Below are positions 16,029 through 22,441 of a DNA stretch of 64,000 nucleotides, in pieces. Position 1 is the first letter of the stretch; every line of letters starts with the position of its first letter. Location: assembly GCA_965222745.1 (NCBI GenBank), contig CBDCUW010000003.1:62001-126000 (forward strand), read 5' to 3'. The stretch is from CBDCUW01 sp965222745 (GTDB lineage Bacteria > Planctomycetota > Planctomycetia > Pirellulales > Pirellulaceae). Below the pieces are notes generated by a model. It saw nothing but the letters and a program-made list of their open reading frames with translations, had not been told where the DNA came from and ran no database searches. Both the position numbers and the translations under genes were made by a program.

Positions 16029-16984
16029 CCTCGCGCACAATTCAAGGACCCGACTTTGCACATATCTTGCAACCGAATGAATCCGGGGCGATCCGTGCTG
16101 CGCTGGCGGCGAATCGTCCGCTGTTGGTCCGTGGCGAGCCGGGTGTGGGGAAAACGCAATTGGCCCACGCGGCTGCGGTTGATCTGAAGCGCCCGCTCGT
16201 CTCGCTGACCGTGGATGCGAACACCGAGCCACGTGAAGTGATGTGGACTTTCGACGCGGTCGCACGATTGGCGGAGGCGCAAGTCGCATCGGTTACCGTG
16301 AAAGACGAGACGGAACTAGAAAAGAGGATTGATAGCCGGCGCTTCGTTCGACCAGGGCCGCTTTGGTGGGCGTTTGATTGGCATTCCGCAACGAATCAAT
16401 TGCTGGATCACGAAGATCCGCCGGAGATACCGGACGGATGGAAGGCCAACCAAGGTGTGGTTGTCTTGATCGACGAGATCGACAAGGCAGAAAGCGAACT
16501 TCCCAACGGGTTGCTCGAAGCGTTTGGGGCGCGACAGTTTCGACCAATCGGATGGAGTCGCGCGATTAAATTGGAAAATGTTGCTCCGCCGTTAATCGTT
16601 ATCACCACGAACGAAGAGCGAGTTTTGCCGGACGCCTTCGTACGGCGCTGCTTTGTGTTGCGAATGTCGCTTCCCAAGCTAACGCAACATAATCCACAAA
16701 CGGATGGCGAACGAGAACAAGATCAAGCGTTCATCGAGTTTCTAGTGAATCGGGGAAAAGCCCACTTTCCCGATGCCGATAACGAACTTCTGAACGAGTC
16801 CGCAAAAATGTTACTGGTTGATCGGCGAGACGCGATCCAAAGACAATGGACTCCACTTCCCGGCCAAGCGGAATACCTCGACTTCCTACGTGCCATGCAG
16901 ACAATTGACGGCGCCGATGATCGTACGAAGTTGATGAAACAGGTGCGACAATTCTCGTTCCGCAAGAGCAACCCGACAGCATGA
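16025..16984 (+). CDS. MoxR-family AAA+ ATPase of the conflict system
   Basis: 319 residues. Walker A is GEPGVGKT (37-44) with Lys43, Walker B is VVVLIDE (145-151), sensor 1 is VITTNEE (Asn196) and the arginine finger is in FVRRC (Arg207/208). The EPREVMWTFDAVARL segment is the MoxR-type insertion region. In MoxR-vWA systems this ATPase remodels partner proteins, usually one with a vWA domain; here the partner is probably the vWA-like FGE protein encoded immediately downstream. Both junctions are four-base ATGA overlaps, so stoichiometric coupled translation with the neighbours is likely. It differs clearly from the housekeeping MoxR at 41021-42082. Confidence 0.9.
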   Translation: MTSRTIQGPDFAHILQPNESGAIRAALAANRPLLVRGEPGVGKTQLAHAAAVDLKRPLVSLTVDANTEPREVMWTFDAVARLAEAQVASVTVKDETELEKRIDSRRFVRPGPLWWAFDWHSATNQLLDHEDPPEIPDGWKANQGVVVLIDEIDKAESELPNGLLEAFGARQFRPIGWSRAIKLENVAPPLIVITTNEERVLPDAFVRRCFVLRMSLPKLTQHNPQTDGEREQDQAFIEFLVNRGKAHFPDADNELLNESAKMLLVDRRDAIQRQWTPLPGQAEYLDFLRAMQTIDGADDRTKLMKQVRQFSFRKSNPTA

Positions 16985-19900
16985 TTGGTGTATTACCAAA
17001 GTCACGTGGGATCGTTGGTCGCCGCGATTTGCTCGCGGCCATCATGTCGAATGATCAGGAAATGATCGAATCGATCTGCGAGTCGTTGGGACTGGAATCC
17101 CAGCGACCCGTCGTCCACGTAGAGAAAGTCGTGGCTGTTGGCTCAGCGGAAATGCATTTGCAGAACTTTGTTCCACATATCGCCGACCATGCTTATCCGA
17201 GCAAGATTGAGCCGATCGCGATTTGGGTACAAACTCACTTCCAGCCACGGGCATCGCAGGAGTCGCAAGAAGACGACAAGGTCTATCACCGTTGGGAAGC
17301 CGGCAGTACCGCATCTCCACCAACGCACCGCCCGATCGCATCCTGGTCCGAGCTGTCACCGAGATTGCGAGAAACACTTGATGATATCCGGCCCCGAAAG
17401 CAACTTGACCTCGCGAAGATTTTGACTCGCGTCGCGAAGCGAGAGCATCTAGAGCGTTTGCCGGTGTTGTATGGGCGTTCTTGGGGACGGCGCGTTGTCG
17501 TCGTTAAAGATACGAATCCGTACTTAACGACCTTCGAGCCCGATCAGGATCTGGTGATTGAATCGTTGCGAAACATGTTCGCTCCCGAACAATGGTCAGA
17601 GGTGCATGGTCCGAGGCCAAACTTGCTCTGGTATCGAGATCCTGCCACCGGCAAACCGCTGACGATACCGCGACGATTCGAGTCGCCCAATCGGCCCGCA
17701 TCCGTGTTCGTGTTGGGTGATCTTGGATGTTTGTCACCGTATCGCCGCGCTCGGACTGAGTGGTTGCGGTGGGGCGAACGACTTCGCGGTCTCGGATATC
17801 GGCTGCATGCATTGATTCCGGGCAGCCTGCAAGAGATTCCCGTCCCGTTAGCAAACGTGTTCTCGGTCCAAACCTGGCAGACGTCGCGGTCGTTGATTCG
17901 TGATCGAGATCGACGGCGGCGTCTGTTGGATCAACTGTTTGTCTTTGCTGCCCCCGCACTGCTCGTTGAGCCTGGGCTGCTGCGCGACCTGCGGCTTCTC
18001 GTGCCGGGGGCTGTTGATGCGACATTGGAAATTGATTTTTGGTTGAGTGATCGACTCTCAAATCGTCATCCATCAGGGGCAATGATCGATCGAGGGCTGG
18101 TGGAAGAAGAACTGATGCCCCGTTTTGTTCAACTGCCAGCGCATGCACAGAAACGAGTTTTGGAAACGATTCGGAATTGGCGTCGAAACCGCGCCAATGC
18201 TCCCGAACTTTGGTTTGAGGAGGTGTTGTCGCTGCCCGTGGAATTGCGCCGATGGGTCAGTTATGACTTGGCAAATGCTCGGGCATCGGTCCGTGAACTG
18301 GAACGACGCTGGCGTAGCGGCGATCAAGATGCCGAAGCCATCGAGACTTGGTTCTACAACCAAACTCGTCGACTTCCCGCATCGGCCTTCGAAGACTCGG
18401 TCGTTGGGGAACGTTTACGTCACGTCTATCGTGAACTGCACGAGCCGACCGAGGAATGTCTGCCTGGTACGGATCCCCGTGAACTCCCGTCAGGGGAATT
18501 GCGTGACTACAGAATCCACGTTGACGACAAAACGATTGAGATCACCAGTAATTCAGACCGAGCGAACGAGCCAATAAGAGTTTTCGGAACCATTCAATCA
18601 GGCAACGGCGTATTTTCATGCTTTGCTCGTCAGGAGCCTTTTTGGCGCGGTCGCAAACCTGACTACGTGTCTGATTTTGGCACCGATCAATTCGGGGCCT
18701 GGTTTGAATTTGAATTGTCGGCTGATGATGGAGTCGTTGCGACACAGCGAATGCGGTGGGTGCCCGCTGGGGAGTTCCTCATGGGGTCACCCGATACAGA
18801 AGCCGAACGCTATGACGACGAAGGTCCCCAACATCAAGTCACGTTGTCCAAAGGATTCTGGATCGCCGACACACCCTGTACTCAAGCATTGTGGCAGGCG
18901 GTCTTGGGTCAAAATCCGAGCAGTCATAAGGGACAAGAATTGCCGGTGGAATGCGTCTCCTGGAACGACGTCCGTCAGTTTTGTGAGCAGTTGAACGAAC
19001 GCATTCCCGGCCTCGGGATGCGATTGCCTACCGAAGCTCAGTGGGAATACGCCTGTCGCGCCGTGACGACTACCCGCTATTGGTGGGGTGATGACTTCGA
19101 TGGCTCGAGTGCCAACGTTGGGCGTCAAGTCGGGAAGACAACGGTGGTCAAGGCGTTCGCAGCAAATCCTTTCGGGCTGTTCGACGTCCACGGGAATGTT
19201 TGGGAGTGGTGTGCGGATTTCTGGCAGGAGTATAGAAGTGAACACGAAACCGACCCGGAAGGCCCCGAAAAGGGCTCGGGCCGCGTCATCCGTGGCGGCA
19301 GTTGGCTCGACAGCGCCGGGCACGCGCGGTCCGCCTATCGCGGCAGGTACGACCCAGCTTCTCGCGGCCACGACCTGGGCTTCCGCTGCCTGAGTTCGGT
19401 CACGGCGGAGCCGAGTGAGGCGGCGGTGCTGCCCGTCGCGGAGCAGGGCACACAGACGGCTCATCTCGGCGGAGCCGAAAAAATCGTGCGCGCAAAAACG
19501 ATCAAAGTTGTTGGAGAGAAGACGGCGAAAGTCGAGTCATTCCGAGGCACGAGAATTGGAATTCGTACTGATGCGGAAGAGTACTGGTTTGAACGACTTA
19601 CGTTCCCTGAATGGGCGACAGCTTTTGGGCATGATTCCTTTGGTGTGTACGCGGATCTCCAAATCCTCGGTGATGACTCAACATCCATTTGCCAACGGTT
19701 GAGGTGGATTCCGCCCGGTCGGTTTCGAATGGGCTCCCCGACAAACGAATCGGGGCGTGTTGACACTGAAACGGAACACGACGTCACGATCACCGATGCC
19801 TTCTGGTTGTTCGAAACGCCCTGTACCCAAAGAATCTGGGAAGCGGTGATGGGGGAGAATCCGAGTCATTTCTCGGACCCAAACCGACCTGTTGAGCAGG

Positions 19901-20538
19901 TTGACTGGGCTCAAGCAAATGAGTTTGCAGATGCACTGACATCAATGATTGGGCATGCCGACCTGAATTTTTCGTTGCCAACCGAGGCTCAGTGGGAGTA
20001 CGCCTGTCGAGCCGGTACGACAACTCCGATTTACTCGGGAAGTCTCAAGATTCTTGGCAGCGCCAATGCGCCTGGCTTAGATGCAATCGCCTGGTACGGT
20101 GGGAATAGCGGGCACGAATACGATCACGAAAAATCGGTCGATATTCGTAAATATGAATGGCTATCGAACAAGCAGTACGAATTCGATGCCGCAGGCACTC
20201 GAAAAGTCAAACAGAAGCGTCCCAACCAGTGGGGCTTGTACGATATGCTGGGCAATGTGTGGGAGTGGTGCTTGGACCGATGGGGCGAATATGACCATGA
20301 TTCACAAGTGGATCCGAAAGGCCCCAAAGTCGGCTCGGACCGCGTCATCCGTGGCGGCGGTTGGATCTACGACGCCAGGCACGCGCGGTCCGCCTCTCGC
20401 AACAGGCACGACCCGGCTAGTCGCAACAACGACCTGGGCTTCCGCTGCCTGAGTTCGGTCAAGCCAATTGCCGAACAAGTGAGTGCTGCGAGAAGCGAGC
20501 CGAGGGACGAGGCCGCCGAGCAGCGACGAACGCAGTGA
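16981..20538 (+). CDS. vWA-like protein with two diversified FGE domains (DGR target, VR1 and VR2)
   Basis: A 1185-residue protein. Residues 1-230 are unrecognised. About 238-390 look like a vWA domain with a degenerate metal site (VFVLGDLGCL in place of D-x-S-x-S, then WLRWGERLRGLGYRLHALIPG). A helical region follows. Two formylglycine-generating-enzyme (SUMF1, C-type-lectin) domains occupy about 588-806 and 905-1160; each opens with RWxPxGxFxMGSP and contains LPTEAQWEYACR, GNVWEWC, RVIRGG and DLGFRCLSSV. Their last 38 codons are DGR variable repeats VR1 (residues 767-804) and VR2 (1120-1157). The catalytic cysteine pair of true FGE is absent. The first VR is internal to the protein. The role is inferred to be a diversifiable sensor. 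Confidence 0.9.
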   Translation: MIGVLPKSRGIVGRRDLLAAIMSNDQEMIESICESLGLESQRPVVHVEKVVAVGSAEMHLQNFVPHIADHAYPSKIEPIAIWVQTHFQPRASQESQEDDKVYHRWEAGSTASPPTHRPIASWSELSPRLRETLDDIRPRKQLDLAKILTRVAKREHLERLPVLYGRSWGRRVVVVKDTNPYLTTFEPDQDLVIESLRNMFAPEQWSEVHGPRPNLLWYRDPATGKPLTIPRRFESPNRPASVFVLGDLGCLSPYRRARTEWLRWGERLRGLGYRLHALIPGSLQEIPVPLANVFSVQTWQTSRSLIRDRDRRRRLLDQLFVFAAPALLVEPGLLRDLRLLVPGAVDATLEIDFWLSDRLSNRHPSGAMIDRGLVEEELMPRFVQLPAHAQKRVLETIRNWRRNRANAPELWFEEVLSLPVELRRWVSYDLANARASVRELERRWRSGDQDAEAIETWFYNQTRRLPASAFEDSVVGERLRHVYRELHEPTEECLPGTDPRELPSGELRDYRIHVDDKTIEITSNSDRANEPIRVFGTIQSGNGVFSCFARQEPFWRGRKPDYVSDFGTDQFGAWFEFELSADDGVVATQRMRWVPAGEFLMGSPDTEAERYDDEGPQHQVTLSKGFWIADTPCTQALWQAVLGQNPSSHKGQELPVECVSWNDVRQFCEQLNERIPGLGMRLPTEAQWEYACRAVTTTRYWWGDDFDGSSANVGRQVGKTTVVKAFAANPFGLFDVHGNVWEWCADFWQEYRSEHETDPEGPEKGSGRVIRGGSWLDSAGHARSAYRGRYDPASRGHDLGFRCLSSVTAEPSEAAVLPVAEQGTQTAHLGGAEKIVRAKTIKVVGEKTAKVESFRGTRIGIRTDAEEYWFERLTFPEWATAFGHDSFGVYADLQILGDDSTSICQRLRWIPPGRFRMGSPTNESGRVDTETEHDVTITDAFWLFETPCTQRIWEAVMGENPSHFSDPNRPVEQVDWAQANEFADALTSMIGHADLNFSLPTEAQWEYACRAGTTTPIYSGSLKILGSANAPGLDAIAWYGGNSGHEYDHEKSVDIRKYEWLSNKQYEFDAAGTRKVKQKRPNQWGLYDMLGNVWEWCLDRWGEYDHDSQVDPKGPKVGSDRVIRGGGWIYDARHARSASRNRHDPASRNNDLGFRCLSSVKPIAEQVSAARSEPRDEAAEQRRTQ
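19279..19392 (+). repeat. DGR variable repeat VR1
   Basis: Aligned codon by codon to the template at 22157-22270 it shows 15 substitutions over 114 bases, all at template adenines (to G, C or T) and none at C, G or T. It is followed by AGTTCGGTCA, the initiation-of-mutagenic-homology end shared with VR2 and VR3. It lies inside the open frame, so mutations change the first FGE domain only. Confidence 0.95.
20338..20451 (+). repeat. DGR variable repeat VR2
   Basis: Nine substitutions relative to the template, all at adenines, the fewest of the three copies. Several template AAC codons are unchanged here, including the pair just before GACCTG. It ends the second FGE domain of the 1185-residue protein. 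The same AGTTCGGTCA end follows. Confidence 0.95.
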
Positions 20539-20547
20539 GGCGCGCGA
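20452..20547 (+). repeat. 96-base VR flank, copy 1 (direct repeat with 23255-23350)
   Basis: The 96 bases after VR2 match the 96 bases after VR3 with only three mismatches, although the FGE domains upstream of the two VRs are strongly diverged. The repeat encodes the shared C-terminal tail (KPxAEQVSAAxSEPRDEAAE) and runs past the stop codon of each gene. VR1 lacks it. It may be part of the retrohoming target. Confidence 0.9.
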
Positions 20548-20576
20548 GTTTACTGCCAACTTGAGGATTGAGCGTC

Positions 20577-21074
20577 ATGCGATTCGAGTTTTTCCATATT
20601 CCATCGTCGATGCCAGCTGCCGCCGCCGAAGCACCCAATCAGTTCGTTGCAACGCATCGTGTCATTAACGTTGACAAGCACTTCTCTGACGACGACAGCG
20701 GTGGTTTTTGGTCGTTCTGTGTCACTTGGCTCGATCAGACATCCGCCGGCGACAAAGCGAAAGCGAAGGTTGACTACAAAAAGGTTCTGACCGAGTCCCA
20801 ATTTGCGGTTTACTCGCAACTAAGAGAGTTGCGCAAACAACTTGCGGAAGACGATGGGACACCCGTCTACGCAGTAGCGACCAATGAGCAGCTTGCTGAG
20901 ATCGTGCGTCGGCCTGTTTCAAGTCTCACTGGGCTGGAGAGGATCGCTGGGTTCGGGAAGGGAAAAATCGAACGACACGGCCCAGCGATTGTGAATCTGA
21001 TGAAGTCGAAGATCGAACTATTGCAGGGCGCCGATCAGGAAGGTAGCAGTGCGAAGTCTGGTTCGGCGGAGTAG
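20577..21074 (+). CDS. HRDC-domain DGR accessory protein
   Basis: 165 residues from the ATG at 20577. The N-terminal half (MRFEFFHIPSSMPAAAAEAP, then FWSFCVTWLD) is a small domain often seen at the start of HRDC accessory proteins. The C-terminal half is an HRDC fold: ESQFAVYSQLRELRKQLAED, then TPVYAVATNEQLAEIVRRPV and LTGLERIAGFGKGKIERHG, the 'L..I.GfG..K...yG' nucleic-acid-binding signature. HRDC proteins replace the Avd accessory factor in a subset of diversity-generating retroelements and probably bind RT or template RNA. The gene lies 38 bases after VR2's gene and 14 bases before the RT gene. Confidence 0.85.
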   Translation: MRFEFFHIPSSMPAAAAEAPNQFVATHRVINVDKHFSDDDSGGFWSFCVTWLDQTSAGDKAKAKVDYKKVLTESQFAVYSQLRELRKQLAEDDGTPVYAVATNEQLAEIVRRPVSSLTGLERIAGFGKGKIERHGPAIVNLMKSKIELLQGADQEGSSAKSGSAE

Positions 21075-21088
21075 TCAGAAAAAGCCGT

Positions 21089-22099
21089 ATGCCAAAGAGA
21101 ATTCGCATCACGCTGGATGACGTCGCGCAGTGGAGCAACCTCCTGGAGTCGGCCTATTTTGCATCAAAGGGCAAACATTCGCGGAGACCCGTTCAAGCAT
21201 TCTTTCAACAGTTCGACAAGAATCTGTCACGGCTGGGAGAAGAAATTCGCAGTGGGTCTTTTGAACCCGGACCGTACCAGCGTTTTGATATTCATGATCC
21301 CAAACCACGCTCGATCCATGCACCAGCATTCCGCGACCGAATCGTGCATCATGCGGTCATGCGTCTGGCGGGGCCATGGATAGACCGCCTGCTGATCGAT
21401 GATTCATTCGCCTGTCGTATCGGTAAAGGAGCGATTGCGGCGGTGCAGCGCGCACAGCATTTTTCGCGGCGAAACCTATGGTATTCCAAGGTCGATATAC
21501 GTCAGTACTTTGCAAGCATCGACCATCAACTGCTCCTCGCTCGGCTCATGCGGCGATTTAGCGACCCGGGATATCTTGAGATGTTGCGCAAAATCGTTTC
21601 GTCCTTTGGAACCGACGAGGGTCGCGGATTGCCGATCGGCGCGCTTACATCCCAGCACTTTGCGAATCTCTACCTGACCGACGCGGACCGCTGGCTGGTT
21701 TCCCAGCCGCAAGTTCGCGGCCTCGTCCGCTACATGGACGACACGATCTGTTGGTTTGAATCAAAACAAGCAGCCAAGACCACTGTTGAAGAATTGAGGG
21801 ACTTTTTAAATCATCAACTCCGCCTGACGTTGTCTCAGAAACTGCAAATCAATCGTGCCACGCACGGGGTGACGTTTTGCGGCTATCGCATCTTTCCCGG
21901 CACCATCAAGCTATCGCGTCGGCGGCAGCGATTGTATCTGACCGCCCGCCGGAAATGGGAACTGAAGTACCTGTGTGGTGCGATCAACGAATTGGAACTG
22001 CAGGCCCGTTTTGCTTCCGCATACGCGATTTCGAGCCATGCGGCGGCGACCTCATGGCGACGCGATCGGCTGAGGCGAGGCCTTGTCGATGAAGTCTGA
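21089..22099 (+). CDS. Diversity-generating retroelement reverse transcriptase
   Basis: 336 residues, the compact size of DGR reverse transcriptases. Motifs: RSIHAPAFRDRIVHHAV (RT2), SFACRIGKGAIAAVQ (RT2a), WYSKVDIRQYFASIDH (RT3), LPIGALTSQHFANLYL (RT4, residues 181-196) and RYMDDTICW (RT5, YMDD 215-218). The IGxxTSQ form of motif 4, in place of the QGxxxSP of group II introns, is diagnostic for DGR enzymes and is linked to low-fidelity copying of adenines. No maturase domain X is present. The template repeat starts 58 bases after the stop. The enzyme is unrelated in detail to the intron RT at 11885. Confidence 0.95.
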   Translation: MPKRIRITLDDVAQWSNLLESAYFASKGKHSRRPVQAFFQQFDKNLSRLGEEIRSGSFEPGPYQRFDIHDPKPRSIHAPAFRDRIVHHAVMRLAGPWIDRLLIDDSFACRIGKGAIAAVQRAQHFSRRNLWYSKVDIRQYFASIDHQLLLARLMRRFSDPGYLEMLRKIVSSFGTDEGRGLPIGALTSQHFANLYLTDADRWLVSQPQVRGLVRYMDDTICWFESKQAAKTTVEELRDFLNHQLRLTLSQKLQINRATHGVTFCGYRIFPGTIKLSRRRQRLYLTARRKWELKYLCGAINELELQARFASAYAISSHAAATSWRRDRLRRGLVDEV

Positions 22100-22156
22100 C
22101 TTGCAAGGGCACGTTGCCAACGTGATGATGTAAGGGTGGCAATCGTCGCAAGCTCG

Positions 22157-22280
22157 AACCGCGTCATCCGTGGCGGCAGTTGGATCAACAACGCCAGGAA
22201 CGCGCGGTCCGCCTATCGCAACAGGAACGACCCAGCTAATCGCAACAACGACCTGGGCTTCCGCTGCCTGAATTCTGTCA
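22157..22280 (+). repeat. DGR template repeat (TR) with IMH*
   Basis: The 114-base core (22157-22270) is the adenine-rich ancestor of VR1-VR3, with nine AAC/AAT codons; AAC cannot mutate to a stop by adenine change. It ends in ...CGCTGCCTG followed by AATTCTGTCA, where the three VRs all carry AGTTCGGTCA: the two differing bases mark IMH* against IMH and give the direction of transfer. The frame reads as an FGE tail (RVIRGGSWINNARNARSAYR) within a short open frame, 22136-22348, which I regard as template RNA rather than a gene. Confidence 0.95.
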
Positions 22281-22371
22281 CACAAATGGTCTGGATGGAC
22301 CAAACGACGTTGACCGAACAGATGATTGTCCAGTCCGCCAATGCGTAGCGTTAGCGGCGAAAACGAATCGG

Positions 22372-22420
22372 CATCCGGTGAGCTAGTAGCACCTGCGAAA
22401 CCTCACCGGATGTTTTTGTT
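22372..22420 (+). terminator. Rho-independent terminator after the template repeat
   Basis: CATCCGGTGAG (22372-22382) and CTCACCGGATG (22402-22412) make a perfect 11-bp stem with a 19-base loop, followed at once by TTTTTGTTT. It ends the transcript carrying the reverse transcriptase and template and separates them from the third FGE gene, which must then have its own promoter or rely on read-through. Confidence 0.85.
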
Positions 22421-22441
22421 TCATCCGGTAGGACGCTCGAA

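Noticed and set aside
21089..22099. The second reverse transcriptase as another group II intron enzyme
   Set aside because: Motif 4 is IGALTSQ rather than QGGVISP, there is no maturase domain, and a template/variable repeat system is present.
22136..22348. The template-repeat open frame as a 70-residue protein gene
   Set aside because: The readable frame is explained by descent from an FGE gene; position and VR homology identify it as template RNA.
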